A stretch of DNA of 64,000 bases from Bradyrhizobium sp. U87765 SZCCT0048 (GCF_018131225.1 NZ_JAFCMM010000007.1:124001-188000), one strand, 5' to 3'. Counted from the first letter of the stretch, positions 34,428 to 43,641 are shown. Numbers and translations are program-made. The notes: generated by a model from the sequence alone, not told the origin.

Positions 34428-35207
34428 TCAGTAGCTGAACTGCTCGCGCAGGATGCGCTCTTCCAGGCTGTGGCCGGGATCGAACAGCATGCGAATGGCG
34501 ATCGAGCGATCGGTGAGAATTTCCACCCGCAGGACATCGCGGGCCTCGTCGTGGTCGGCGACCGCGGCGACGGGCCGCTTGTCGCTCTCCAGCACCTCGA
34601 TGACGACGAACGCGCTGTTGGGCAGGAGTGCGCCGCGCCAGCGCCGGGGGCGGAAGGCGCTGATCGGCGTCAGCGCCAGGAGGGCCGCGTTGATCGGCAG
34701 GATCGGTCCCTGGGCGGAGAGGTTGTAGGCGGTCGAGCCGGCCGGCGTCGCCACCAGCACGCCGTCGGCGACGAGTTCGGGCATGCGCTCGGCCTCGTCG
34801 ACCAGGATCCGCAGCCGCGCCGCCTGGTGGGTCTGGCGGAACAGCGCGACCTCGTTGATGGCGTGGTGGATGTGGACCTGGCCGTGGACGTCGGTGGCGC
34901 GCATCAGCAGCGGGTTGATCACCGTGACCTTGGCGGCTTCGAGGCGGGCACGCAGACCCTCGACGCTGAACTCGTTCATCAGGAAGCCGACGGTGCCGCG
35001 GTGCATGCCGTAGATCGGCTTGCCGGAGCGCATGTAGCGATGCAGCGTCTGCAGCATCAGGCCGTCGCCGCCGAGCGCGACAATGACGTCGGCGGTATCC
35101 GGCGGATGGTTGCCATAGATGGTCTCGAGCTGGACGAGGGCCTGCTGGGCTTCCTCGCTGGGGCTCGCAACAAATGCGATCCGGCCGTATTGTTTGGAGA
35201 CGGTCAT
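34428..35207 (-). CDS. nadK: NAD kinase
   Basis: A 259-residue NAD kinase that phosphorylates NAD to NADP. The ATP/polyphosphate motif VALGGDG is at residues 43-49 (Asp48), followed by the NE motif (FLMNEFS) and the TPAGSTAYNLSAQGPI loop. The C-terminal half includes ITPIS-type FRPRRWRG. It is cytoplasmic, and nadK is essential in most bacteria. It is divergent from cutA, with a 66-base promoter gap. Confidence 0.96.
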   Translation of the reverse strand: MTVSKQYGRIAFVASPSEEAQQALVQLETIYGNHPPDTADVIVALGGDGLMLQTLHRYMRSGKPIYGMHRGTVGFLMNEFSVEGLRARLEAAKVTVINPLLMRATDVHGQVHIHHAINEVALFRQTHQAARLRILVDEAERMPELVADGVLVATPAGSTAYNLSAQGPILPINAALLALTPISAFRPRRWRGALLPNSAFVVIEVLESDKRPVAAVADHDEARDVLRVEILTDRSIAIRMLFDPGHSLEERILREQFSY

Positions 35208-35273
35208 CTTCCCTGAACTCGAGCTCTTGAATTCGATCTGTGGACCGCGGCAATGGTTTCAAGGAGTTAGTCG

Positions 35274-35603
35274 ATGGCGCGCGCGGTTCTGGTCTATACG
35301 ACGTTCCCCAGCCTTGTCGAGGCGGAAGCCGTCGGCAGGGTGATCGTGGACCGCCGGCTGGCAGCCTGCGTCAACATCCTGCCGGGCATGATCTCGCACT
35401 ATCGCTGGGAGGGGCAGGTGGAGCGGGCGGAGGAGGTCGTGGCGATCTTCAAGACCCGTGAAACGCTGGCCGGACAGGTCAGCGACGCCGTCCGCGAGCA
35501 CCATTCCTACACCACGCCGGCGATCATGGTGCTGCCGGTGGAGAGCGTCGAGCGCGGCTATTTCGACTGGCTGATGGACGCGACGCTGCCGGCGCCCGGT
35601 TAG
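35274..35603 (+). CDS. cutA: Divalent-cation tolerance protein CutA
   Basis: A 109-residue CutA1 family protein with the ferredoxin-like trimeric fold. Hallmarks are VDRRLAACVNILPGM, the strand SHYRWEGQVERAEEVVAIFKTR and the C-terminal YTTPAIMVLPVE. It is cytoplasmic and linked to copper tolerance, although its biochemical role is not settled. The start is near CAAGGAGTTAGTCG. Confidence 0.95.
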   Translation: MARAVLVYTTFPSLVEAEAVGRVIVDRRLAACVNILPGMISHYRWEGQVERAEEVVAIFKTRETLAGQVSDAVREHHSYTTPAIMVLPVESVERGYFDWLMDATLPAPG

Positions 35604-35639
35604 GGGCGCCGGCGCGATCCGTTCGGCTGCGGGCCGGCG

Positions 35640-36242
35640 TCAGTAGACCAGGCGGGCGGTCGTCGTGGTGCCGTCGATGGCGTCGGCGAGCGAGCGATAT
35701 TCAGGGCAGGTGGTGCCGCACAGCTGCTCGATTTTGGCGAGATTGACGCGGGCCTGGTCGCGGTGGCCCTGTTCGACCTGCCACAGCCCGTAATATTGCC
35801 AGGTCTTGACATGGGTCGGGTCGGCGGCGAGGGCGCGCTCGTACCACGCCTGCGAGGTCTGGTAGTCGCCGAGCTTGCGGTAGGAATAGCCGATGAGATT
35901 GGCGACGTCGGCGCGGTCGTCCTGACCGAGCGCCTTCAGCTGCGCGATCGCCGCTGTGTAGTCGTTGTGCTCGTAGATCGTGGCATAGGCGGTGCGGTAG
36001 CCCTGCAGGAACGCAGGGGAATCGATGCTCGACTGCTTGTCGCTCTTCTTGGATTTCTTCGGCGGGTTGGACTTGCTGTCCGACGACGGCGGCGGCGACG
36101 AGGGGGTCTCGTTTCCGGCGGCGTTCGCCAGCAGCGGCGACGCCACCAGCGCGACCAGGAAAGTCGCCGTCGTCAGAATGCGAGTCACAAGGGGAGGGGT
36201 CACAAGTTTAAGGGGCACAAGTGTCGGGGTCGCACGTGTCAT
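35640..36242 (-). CDS. TPR-containing secreted protein
   Basis: About 200 residues. A signal peptide (cleavage near LANAAG) is followed by a Ser/Pro/Lys-rich linker (SPPPSSDSKSNPPKKSKK). Two to three tetratricopeptide repeats occupy residues about 95-190 (YAAIYEHNDYTAAIAQLKALG-type, NLIGYSYRKLGDYQTSQAWYERALAADP). GGAGACAGG precedes ATG 36242. TPR proteins of this kind mediate protein-protein contacts in the periplasm; partner unknown. Confidence 0.85.
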   Translation of the reverse strand: MTRATPTLVPLKLVTPPLVTRILTTATFLVALVASPLLANAAGNETPSSPPPSSDSKSNPPKKSKKSDKQSSIDSPAFLQGYRTAYATIYEHNDYTAAIAQLKALGQDDRADVANLIGYSYRKLGDYQTSQAWYERALAADPTHVKTWQYYGLWQVEQGHRDQARVNLAKIEQLCGTTCPEYRSLADAIDGTTTTARLVY

Positions 36243-36522
36243 GGCGCCTGTCTCCTGCAGGGTGGCGGGGACTTGAGGGCCCCGCTGCACCAATGTGAAC
36301 ACCCCTGGCCCGCGGACATTCCGCGGCGGGACGCGATTTTCCGGCGGTGGGTTCCACGGTCGGGTCGCCAACATGACCAACATTTCATGGTGATGAACGG
36401 AGGCTGTCTGGCGGCCTCAGGATGAGTTCAGCGCGGTCCTCCTAAGGTCACACCCGACGATCACCACAGCCGATCGAGCCCGACCGGCCTGCCGCAGTGA
36501 TCACCAGCGAGAGGAGACCACC

Positions 36523-36876
36523 ATGTTCAAATCGATTTCCGCCGCCCTGATTGCCGCTTCGATCATCGCAGCGCCCGCCATGGCCGCCGGCACCACCAAG
36601 ACCGACACCGCGCCCGTCATCAAGGCGGAGCAGGTCGCGCCGAAGGCCACCGTCAAGACCACCGACGCCAAGGTGCTGAATGCCAAGGTCCTGAATGCCA
36701 AGGCGAGCATGCACAAGGGCCGTCATCACCGCCACCACGTCCGTCACCACAAGGCCCACAAGCACATCTCGGCGGTGAAGGTGCACAAGGTCGGTCATGC
36801 CAAGATCGCGCATGCCAAGCCGGCACTGAAGCGCGTTTCGTCGGTCAAGCCGGTCGGCGCCAAGATCAAGGGCTGA
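36523..36876 (+). CDS. Small secreted histidine/lysine-rich protein
   Basis: A 117-residue protein with a signal peptide (about residues 1-22, APAMAA). The mature part is rich in Lys, His, Ala and Val, with a His-rich core KGRHHRHHVRHHKAHKH near residues 65-82 and the near-duplicated KVLNAKVLNAKA. It is very basic and lacks Cys and Trp. A strong ribosome-binding site (GAGAGGAGACCACC) and its own terminator mark it as a well-expressed single gene. Metal binding is an inference from composition. Confidence 0.8.
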   Translation: MFKSISAALIAASIIAAPAMAAGTTKTDTAPVIKAEQVAPKATVKTTDAKVLNAKVLNAKASMHKGRHHRHHVRHHKAHKHISAVKVHKVGHAKIAHAKPALKRVSSVKPVGAKIKG

Positions 36877-36948
36877 CGCTCCGCGGGTCAGGACTGCGTC
36901 GGTCGCACGTTGCCCGCCCCGCCGTCCGCGGCCGATGTCGTCCGGGCA

Positions 36949-36982
36949 GGAAAACCCCGGAGCCCACGCTCCGGGGTTTTCC
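36949..36982 (+). terminator. Rho-independent terminator of the His-rich gene
   Basis: Perfect 14-bp inverted repeat GGAAAACCCCGGAG / CTCCGGGGTTTTCC with a CCCACG loop and T-run in the 3' arm, 72 bases after the stop. Confidence 0.8.
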
Positions 36983-37050
36983 GATTCAACTCGCCGGCGA
37001 AACCCCTTATTGTGCCCCTCGCGAACGACTCCTTGGGTGATGCGAACGGC

Positions 37051-37470
37051 ATGGTGGGAATGATCTGGCGAAGTGTGGCCGCTGCCGGCCTCGGTCTGGC
37101 AGTGGCGGGATGCGCGGGCCTCGGCGGCAACGAGGAGCGCTACAACATCGCGGACAGTGGCCTTGCGGTACAACCCTATCCCACCGACTATCGCGGCGAT
37201 CTCATCGCCTTCATGCGTACCTATATCAACGACCTGCGCGCCGTACGCGACGCCGTCGTCGCCGAGCCCGTCGAGCGTGACGTCGGCGGCAAGCGGCGTT
37301 ATGTCGCCTGTGTGCGCTACACCGCGATGGGGCGTGGCGACGCCGGGGGCGGCGAACGCGCGGCGATCTACCGCGACGGCAAGTTCGAGCGGCTGGTCGA
37401 CAAGGCGCGCGAATTGTGCGCCGGCGCGAGCTACACGCCGTTTCCCGAGATGGAAAAGCTCACGCGCTAA
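37051..37470 (+). CDS. Small lipoprotein, conserved hypothetical
   Basis: About 139 residues. The signal peptide ends in the lipobox VAGC, followed by AGLGGNEE. The mature domain carries the motif FMRTYINDLRAVRDAVVAEP, a VACVRYTAMG strand and a C-terminal LVDKARELCAGASYTPFPEMEKL. It is most likely an inner or outer membrane lipoprotein. ATG 37051 or 37060 could be the start. Function unknown. Confidence 0.78.
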   Translation: MVGMIWRSVAAAGLGLAVAGCAGLGGNEERYNIADSGLAVQPYPTDYRGDLIAFMRTYINDLRAVRDAVVAEPVERDVGGKRRYVACVRYTAMGRGDAGGGERAAIYRDGKFERLVDKARELCAGASYTPFPEMEKLTR

Positions 37471-37764
37471 GGCGTTTTCGAGCGAAGCGAGCGCCGCTTC
37501 GTGTGAAGACAACGCGTCAGACCGAAAAGCCGGAGCGCGTTCGCGCTTTCATCGCAGGCGTCCCCGTTCCCCCGGCCTGGTTCGCGCGGCCGCCCTGGCA
37601 TGCCGCCACGGGCACTTGCGGCCAGGTGACGCATCGCGCGCGGTGCCTCAAAAAAGGCTGCAATCAATTGGAACAAATCGCGGCGATGCGAGTTTGTTGG
37701 ATTCCGCTGCGCGCGCGGAGGTGATGCGCCTGATGTTTCAAGATATTTCCTGGATCTCCGCCTG

Positions 37765-38238
37765 ATGTTCAAATCGCTGGAGCGCCTGCTGGCCTGTCTC
37801 GTTCTCTGTGCCGGCATTGGTGCGTTCGCCGGGTGGGTGACACAACCGCAGATCGAGGGCTGGTATATCGGTCTCGCCAAGCCGTCTTGGACGCCGCCGC
37901 GCTATCTGTTTCCGATTGCCTGGGCCGTGCTCTATGTGATGATGGCACTGTCGCTGTGGCGGCTGTGGGATCGCACCATTCCGTCGCCGGCGCGACGTGA
38001 GGCGCTGATTTTCTTCTTCGTGCAGCTCGCGCTCAACGCGTTGTGGTCGCCGGTGTTCTTCGGCTGGCACAATCTGCACGCGGCCCTTGCGATCATCATC
38101 GCGCTGGTCGTGACCATCATCGGCACCATCTTCACCAGCGCGCGTGTCGACCGCGCGGCGGCGTGGCTGCTGCTGCCCTATCTCGTCTGGGTGTCCTACG
38201 CCACTGCGCTCAATGCCGGCATCGTCGCCATGAACTGA
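37765..38238 (+). CDS. TspO/MBR family protein
   Basis: A 157-residue membrane protein of the tryptophan-rich sensory/benzodiazepine receptor family. It has five membrane helices with the conserved motifs PSWTPPRYLFPIAWAVLYVMM and NALWSPVFFGWHN. TspO binds porphyrins and oxidised tetrapyrroles in the (outer) membrane of photosynthetic and related alphaproteobacteria and regulates pigment or stress genes. No photosynthesis genes are in the window. Confidence 0.94.
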   Translation: MFKSLERLLACLVLCAGIGAFAGWVTQPQIEGWYIGLAKPSWTPPRYLFPIAWAVLYVMMALSLWRLWDRTIPSPARREALIFFFVQLALNALWSPVFFGWHNLHAALAIIIALVVTIIGTIFTSARVDRAAAWLLLPYLVWVSYATALNAGIVAMN

Positions 38239-38282
38239 GCACGAACCGAGCGTGAAGCGGGCACCGCGAATGCCAGGCGGCT

Positions 38283-39473
38283 TCAGGGCAGGCGTGCGAT
38301 CGCAGCGAAGGCGCGCATCCACAGCCCGGCGCTGTCGGGATCGAGCGGGATTGCCTCCGAAGCCATGCGTACGATGACCGTCTCCGACGGCGGATCGATG
38401 TAGATCCACTGGCCATGGATGCCGATGGCGCACAGCGTGCGGCGCGCATGGTCGAGCTGGTACCACTGGCTGCGGTAGCGGCCGCCGGGAAACATCGGCG
38501 CGAAGTCGCCGCGATTCCATGCCTGCGGATCGCCTTTGGTATTGATGTCGTCGACCCACCAGCCGGGCACCACCTGACGTCCGGCGGCGACGCCGCGCCG
38601 GTGCATCATCTCGGCAAAGCGCAGCAGATCGCGCGGCGCGGCGCAGATGCCGCCGGCGGCGCGCATCGCGCCATGGGCATCGACAGTGATACAGGCCTCG
38701 CGCTCGGCGCCGAGCGGCTTCCACAGATGCTCGCTGATCAGTTCGGCGAGCGGGCGGCGGGTGGCGCGCTCATACAGCCATCCCAGCACGTCGGTGTTGG
38801 TGGAGACGTAGTGGAAAGCCTCGCCATGCGCCTTGCCGTCGGCCTTCTGTCCGGCGAGAAAGCTGCGCAGGTCGGTGACCGGCTGCCCCGGCGGGACCGG
38901 ATCCCAGCCCATGGCGCGGCGATAGCGTGCGACGTCGCCATCGGGGTCGAGATAGTCCTCGACGAAGGAAATGCCGACAGTCATGTCGAGCACGTGGCGC
39001 AGCGTCGCGGTCGCGTAGGCCGATGCATTCTTGAGCTCGGGTACGATGTCGATCACCGGCCGGTCCGGATCGATGATGCCGCGGTCGACCAGAATGCCGC
39101 CGAGCGACCCGCAGATCGACTTGCTCACCGAGAACACGATGTGCAGCCGCTCGGCGTCCATGCCATTGGCGTACCACTCGGTCATCAACTGGCCGCGCCG
39201 CATCACCAGCAGCGCGTCGGTGCTGGTCTGGCGCAGCGCGGCATCGAGCGTGGTCTCGCTGCCCGACGGCGCGGCGAAGGCGAGGCCGCCGATATCGCGG
39301 GGGTCGGCCGGCAGTGGCGTGGCGTTGCCCGATGCCGCGATCGGTGCCGTCGGCAGCAACTGCCGGACGTTGCGAAAGCTCCATTGCGTGTAGGGAAACG
39401 TACGCCAGTTGGCGAGCGTGACCAGACGTTCTGATGGTGGTGGAAAGTCATCCATCAGACGTACGCTCGTCAT
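38283..39473 (-). CDS. Serine hydrolase (beta-lactamase/esterase family)
   Basis: About 396 residues in the class C beta-lactamase/EstB fold. The active-site motif is S115-V-S-K118 in FSVSKSICG; the Tyr motif is in FHYVSTNTDVLG; the third motif area is IGIHGQWIYI. ATG 39473 is preceded by GAGAGGATG; longer in-frame starts exist. No signal peptide, so it is probably cytoplasmic. Likely an esterase or amidase hydrolysing a small ester; the substrate is unknown. Confidence 0.88.
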   Translation of the reverse strand: MTSVRLMDDFPPPSERLVTLANWRTFPYTQWSFRNVRQLLPTAPIAASGNATPLPADPRDIGGLAFAAPSGSETTLDAALRQTSTDALLVMRRGQLMTEWYANGMDAERLHIVFSVSKSICGSLGGILVDRGIIDPDRPVIDIVPELKNASAYATATLRHVLDMTVGISFVEDYLDPDGDVARYRRAMGWDPVPPGQPVTDLRSFLAGQKADGKAHGEAFHYVSTNTDVLGWLYERATRRPLAELISEHLWKPLGAEREACITVDAHGAMRAAGGICAAPRDLLRFAEMMHRRGVAAGRQVVPGWWVDDINTKGDPQAWNRGDFAPMFPGGRYRSQWYQLDHARRTLCAIGIHGQWIYIDPPSETVIVRMASEAIPLDPDSAGLWMRAFAAIARLP

Positions 39474-39765
39474 ATCCACATCCTCTCGCAGGTTCTTCAT
39501 CGCTTTCATCTTCCGTGATTCAGCGAATGCGGCGCAAGCATGTCGGTTTGTTTTCCGACGATGTCGTGATGTCGCGGCCACGCTGTTGCGATGCACGCGC
39601 ATGCCGTGATCGCAGTGATGTGATGGCGCGAAATGTGCGCCCGATCACACATGCGGCGCCGCCATTTTAGAACCCATCGAATGGTCATCAGGATTTAATC
39701 TGCCGGACTCACATTGGTCACGTTGTTGGGTCACTTGTCCCGCTCCACCGATAAGGAGGGCATCC

Positions 39766-39984
39766 ATGGCTTCAAGTTCCCAACATCAGTTCGATTCGGA
39801 GTTCGTCGCGACGTTGCGTGCCGTGCTCGATGAAGCGGTGAAGCGCATCTCCGAGGAGAATCGCACGCCCGCGACCAAGGCCAAGATGGCGGAGCGCATC
39901 GTCAGGCGCGCGGCGGCAGGCGTCACCGACGCCGGCGAACTGATCTCCGAAGCGGTGGAAGAGGGGCGCGTACCCGCGGCGTGA
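39766..39984 (+). CDS. Small conserved hypothetical protein
   Basis: A 72-residue, hydrophilic, helical protein (VATLRAVLDEAVKRISEENR, AKMAERIVRRAAAGVTDAGE). A textbook ribosome-binding site AAGGAGG precedes the ATG and a terminator follows, so it is a genuine gene. It contains no cysteine and no signal. No family recognised. Confidence 0.78.
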   Translation: MASSSQHQFDSEFVATLRAVLDEAVKRISEENRTPATKAKMAERIVRRAAAGVTDAGELISEAVEEGRVPAA

Positions 39985-40029
39985 GCCGCGGCGATTCCAC
40001 GCTCTGCAGGAATGACGTCGATGAAGAGG

Positions 40030-40059
40030 CTCCGGAATTTTCCGGAGTCTTTGCTTTTT
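40030..40059 (+). terminator. Rho-independent terminator after the 72-residue protein gene
   Basis: Perfect hairpin CTCCGGAA-TT-TTCCGGAG followed by TCTTTGCTTTTT. Confidence 0.85.
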
Positions 40060-40112
40060 GGGGAGCGCCGTTGCGGTCCGGCGCGCGGCCGGACCTTGCC
40101 GTCACGGTGCGC

Positions 40113-40346
40113 TCAGTTGAACTGCGCGCGGCACGCCGGGCTCAGCTTCGCCTTGTTGCGCTCCATGCAGGCGGTGATGCGGGACACATTGGGGACGAAG
40201 TCGCGGCACAGGCGCATGGCGTCCGCCCGGCAGGCGCGGCGCTGTTCGGGTGTCCCGGCGGCCTGCGCCATGCCGGCGAACAACACGGCGGTGGTGAGGA
40301 CCGCAAGGGCCAGCGGCAGGCGGGACGTCGGCGTCGGTCTGACCAT
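40113..40346 (-). CDS. Small secreted Cys-containing protein
   Basis: About 77 residues from ATG 40346, preceded by GGAAAGGAACC. A signal peptide ends in AQA. The mature domain has four cysteines in the arrangement RRACRADAMRLCRDFVP ... ITACMERNKAKLSPACRAQF, which resembles small periplasmic proteins common in Bradyrhizobium-like species. Likely two disulfides; function unknown. Confidence 0.8.
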   Translation of the reverse strand: MVRPTPTSRLPLALAVLTTAVLFAGMAQAAGTPEQRRACRADAMRLCRDFVPNVSRITACMERNKAKLSPACRAQFN

Positions 40347-40539
40347 GGGTGGTTCCTTTCCAGGGGGCAACTTTAGGCCCCTATCTTGCCGCGAAGCGGC
40401 AGACGAAGTCTTCTAGAAATTGGCCGGGCGGCGGCTGGATTCGTCTTGGCCAATGGCATGAAGCCGGAGCCGTGCCCGGATTTCACTGTCTCCGCTCTTG
40501 TTCCTCGGCAGAGACGCTGCTAGCAGTTCGGGCCGCGGC

Positions 40540-40614
40540 GCCGGCTTAGCTCAGCGGTAGAGCAGCGGTTTTGTAAACCGAAGGTCGGGGGTTCAATCCC
40601 CTCAGCCGGCACCA
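40540..40614 (+). tRNA. tRNA-Thr (UGU)
   Basis: Cloverleaf: acceptor GCCGGCT/AGCCGGC, D-arm GCTC...GAGC, anticodon loop TTTGTAA with UGU, T-arm GGGGGTTCAATCCCC and encoded CCA. Confidence 0.97.
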
Positions 40615-40752
40615 GCAAAATCAAATATTTAATTGCCGAACACGCGCCATAGACCGTTGCCGGTGTTGCCGATTTCCTGACTGCGGCTTTGCGGGGTCAA
40701 TTGTGTCCCGTGACAAGGAAAGCCGCTGAAACTTTCGTTGTCCGGGGCGCTA

Positions 40753-41187
40753 ATGTCCATATGGGGCTTTTTTTTCTGGATTGGGCTCGTTCAGGCATCT
40801 GCGATGCTGCTGCTGGGAAGCACCACGCGTTTTGTTGTGATGCGGGATCGTCTGGTGATCAGGCGTGTAGGTATGATCTGGCGGACTGTCGTTTTCGATA
40901 ACATCGAGAACATTGAGGTCGGAGGTTTCATTCTCGACCGAATGTCGCAGATTCGCATCTACAGGCTTGGCCTCGATGTCCTGCCGCCCATTCCGGTACG
41001 GCGGAAGCTGGCCTGGGGGAAGGTGGTGAGAATCACCTGCCGAAAGGGAGTGCGTTACATTCTCATCAACCCCGTCGATCCCCAGCCGTTGATGAAGGCG
41101 TTCAACGCCCATCTGGCACGTCGATGGTCGCCAGGCCCGCGGTTGTCGCCCAATCGCCCGTTACCCGAATTCTTGCGACCACGCTGA
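40753..41187 (+). CDS. Membrane-anchored PH-like domain protein
   Basis: About 144 residues. A single N-terminal hydrophobic stretch (WGFFFWIGLVQASAMLLLG) is followed by an all-beta region of PH-like topology (RFVVMRDRLVIRRVGMIWRTV, FDNIENIEVGGFIL, VVRITCRKGVRYILINP) and a C-terminal helix (PQPLMKAFNAHLARR). Bacterial PH-like modules of this kind sit at the membrane. It lies after tRNA-Thr and is lower in GC than its neighbours, suggesting acquisition. The start could be ATG 40753 or TTG 40738. Function unknown. Confidence 0.62.
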   Translation: MSIWGFFFWIGLVQASAMLLLGSTTRFVVMRDRLVIRRVGMIWRTVVFDNIENIEVGGFILDRMSQIRIYRLGLDVLPPIPVRRKLAWGKVVRITCRKGVRYILINPVDPQPLMKAFNAHLARRWSPGPRLSPNRPLPEFLRPR

Positions 41188-41416
41188 ACGACGACGCGCA
41201 ATGCAATCATTGCGAGGCTCGCGCGAGCGAGTCCCCGCAGTCACACCATCGCGAAATGTCATGCATCAGCGCGCCAAGTCTGCTGGCGCTACGCCACGGC
41301 TGCGCTCATAGTGACGCCGTATTGATCGCGTTGTTCGTTGTATTTTTCAGTGCAGGGAGCATCGGATGTGCAGGGCCGGCTTTTGCCGTGGTCGTCTGAT
41401 CCGATGTCGCGTTTGA
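41188..41416. other. Intergenic region with a possible degenerate repeat; no gene seen
   Basis: The segment includes GCAATCATTGCGAGGCTCGCG, similar in style to Bradyrhizobium intergenic repeats, but the symmetry is weak. No gene is apparent. Confidence 0.25.
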
Positions 41417-42601
41417 ATGATGTCCGTTCGTAAGTGGATTGCAATCGGTTGCGCGCTCGCCGTGATCGCGCTCGTGGCCGCGACCGTCAGATTTTTCCTG
41501 GTCACGCCCGGGCGTATCGAGGAGTCCCAGAACAAGGTGGTTGCGCTGGCGCTCAACATCACGCCGGCGGCGCGGCAGCTGCAGCAGACCCTCGATGTCG
41601 CGGACATGCATGCCGACAGCCTGTTGTGGAAGCGCGATCTGCTGGAGAGGTCGAACCGCGGTCATGTCGATCTGCCGCGGCTGATCGAGGGGCACTATGC
41701 GCTGCAGGTGTTCTCGTCGGTGACCAAGTCGCCGCAGGGACAGAACTATGATGCCAATGGTGCGGACAGCGATACCATCACCTCGCTCGCGATGGTTCAG
41801 CTGCAGCCGCCGCGCACCTGGGGCTCGCTGCTCGAACGCTCGCTGTGGCATGCCGAGAAGCTGCGCGGCTTCGCCGATGCATCCGGCGGCCGGTTGCGGC
41901 TGATCGCCATGGCGTCCGATATCGATCGTCTGCTCGCCGACCGGCAGGGCGGTGCGACCGTGGTCGGCGCCATGCTGTCGATCGAGGGCTTGCAGGATCT
42001 CGAGGGGCAGATCGCCAATCTCGACATCCTCTATGCCGCGGGCTTCCGCATGGCGGGCCTCGCGCATTTCTTCGACAATGACGTCGCCGGCTCGATGCAT
42101 GGCGTCGCCAAGGGCGGTCTGACGCCGCTCGGCCGCCAGGTGGTGCGGCGGATGGAGGCGCTCGGCATGATCGTCGACGTCGCCCATGCCAGCCACGCGG
42201 CGATTGCCGACGTGCTGGCAATGGCGAGCCGTCCGGTGGTGTCGAGCCATGGCGGCGTTCAGGCGACCTGCAAGGTCAACCGCAATCTCACCGATGACGA
42301 GGTCAGGGGCATCGCCGCGACCGGTGGCGTCGTCGGCATCGGCTACTGGAATGGCGCGGTCTGCTCGACGCGGCCGCGCGACATCGCGCGGGCGATCGTC
42401 CATGTCCGCGACCTCGTCGGCATCGACCATGTCGGGCTCGGCTCGGACTTCGACGGCGCGACCACGACGGCGTTCGATGCCGCTCAGGTCGTCGCCGTCA
42501 CCCAGGCGCTGATGGACGCCGGCTTTTCGGAGGCCGACATCCGCAAGGTCATGGGCGGCAACGTCCTGCGGGTGCTGCGCGCCGGGCTAGCGCACCCGTA
42601 A
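41417..42601 (+). CDS. Membrane dipeptidase (peptidase M19)
   Basis: A 394-residue renal-dipeptidase-like zinc enzyme. It starts with a membrane anchor (residues about 6-28, WIAIGCALAVIALVAATVRFF). Zinc-site motifs are present: DMHADS (His of the first ligand pair), IEGLQDL (the bridging Glu), VAHASH and SSHGGVQA (His ligands), and GLGSDFDGA (the catalytic Asp). It hydrolyses dipeptides, D-amino-acid-containing or otherwise. It is likely oriented to the periplasm. It ends 12 bases from the convergent argC gene. Confidence 0.92.
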   Translation: MMSVRKWIAIGCALAVIALVAATVRFFLVTPGRIEESQNKVVALALNITPAARQLQQTLDVADMHADSLLWKRDLLERSNRGHVDLPRLIEGHYALQVFSSVTKSPQGQNYDANGADSDTITSLAMVQLQPPRTWGSLLERSLWHAEKLRGFADASGGRLRLIAMASDIDRLLADRQGGATVVGAMLSIEGLQDLEGQIANLDILYAAGFRMAGLAHFFDNDVAGSMHGVAKGGLTPLGRQVVRRMEALGMIVDVAHASHAAIADVLAMASRPVVSSHGGVQATCKVNRNLTDDEVRGIAATGGVVGIGYWNGAVCSTRPRDIARAIVHVRDLVGIDHVGLGSDFDGATTTAFDAAQVVAVTQALMDAGFSEADIRKVMGGNVLRVLRAGLAHP

Positions 42602-42613
42602 GGCGAGAGGCCG

Positions 42614-43579
42614 TCAGGTGCCGGCGTCGGTCGACACGCCGAGCATCAGGCCGATGTTCTGCACCGCGGCGCCGGACGCGCCCTTGCCGAGATTGTCGAG
42701 CCGCGCCACCAGCACGGCCTGGCCGTGGGCGGCGTTGCCGAACACCCGCAGCTCCAGCAGGTTGGTGTCGTTGAGCGCGAGCGCATCGATCCGGCCGCCC
42801 TTGGTCGAGGCGTCGTCGGCGTCGATCACCTTCACCCAGCGGCTGCCGGCGTAGTACGCGGTCAGCGCGTCCTCGAGATCGTCAGCCTTCGGTTTGCCGG
42901 GCAGGGTGTCGAGATGCAGCGGCACCGACACCAGCATGCCCTTGCGGAAGTTGCCGACCGACGGCACGAAGATCGGCCGCCGCGTCAGGCGGCTGTACTG
43001 CTGCAGCTCCGGCAGATGCTTGTGGGTGAGATTCAGGCCATAGAGCTCGAACAGCGGCGCGTTGCCTGCCTCGTACGCCTCGATCATGGTGCGGCCGCCG
43101 CCGGAATAGCCGGACACCGCATTGACGGTGACGGGATAGTCGGCGGGAATGAAGCCGGCGTCGACCAGCGGCCGCAGCAGTGCGATGCCGCCGGTGGGAT
43201 AGCAGCCGGGATTGGAGACGCGCTTCGCCGTCCTGATCGCCTCGTCCTGGCCGGGCGCGAGTTCGGGAAAGCCGAACGTCCAGCCGTCGGCGACGCGATG
43301 GGCCGACGACGCATCGAGGATGCGGGGCGCCTGCGCGCCGAGGCTGTCCGCCAGCGCCACCGCTTCCTTGGCGGCATCGTCGGGCAGGCACAGCACCACG
43401 AGGTCGGCCTGCTCCATCAGCGCCTTGCGGGCCGCCGGGTCCTTGCGCTTGTCCGGATCGATGCTCAGCACCGCGATGCCGGCGACGCGGGCCAGCCGCT
43501 CGCGAATCTCGATGCCGGTGGTGCCGGCTTCGCCGTCGATGAAGATCGCGGGGGTCTTGGTGGTGTCGCTGGTGGTCAT
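42614..43579 (-). CDS. argC: N-acetyl-gamma-glutamyl-phosphate reductase
   Basis: About 321 residues. ArgC makes N-acetylglutamate semialdehyde, the third step of arginine synthesis. The nucleotide loop GEAGTTGIE (residues 17-25) and active-site VSNPGCYPTG with Cys126 are present; NAVSGYSGGG and the RLDNLGKGASG signature also match. It is of the shorter, type 2 ArgC group. ATG 43579 is preferred because GGGAAC sits at a better distance than for ATG 43585. The promoter region contains a leader ORF and a terminator that look like an arginine attenuator (separate entries). Confidence 0.97.
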   Translation of the reverse strand: MTTSDTTKTPAIFIDGEAGTTGIEIRERLARVAGIAVLSIDPDKRKDPAARKALMEQADLVVLCLPDDAAKEAVALADSLGAQAPRILDASSAHRVADGWTFGFPELAPGQDEAIRTAKRVSNPGCYPTGGIALLRPLVDAGFIPADYPVTVNAVSGYSGGGRTMIEAYEAGNAPLFELYGLNLTHKHLPELQQYSRLTRRPIFVPSVGNFRKGMLVSVPLHLDTLPGKPKADDLEDALTAYYAGSRWVKVIDADDASTKGGRIDALALNDTNLLELRVFGNAAHGQAVLVARLDNLGKGASGAAVQNIGLMLGVSTDAGT

Positions 43580-43641
43580 GGGCATGTTCCCGAAAGCAGC
43601 AGGGGCGATTTAGACTGACAGGCCGATGCGAAGACAAAATG

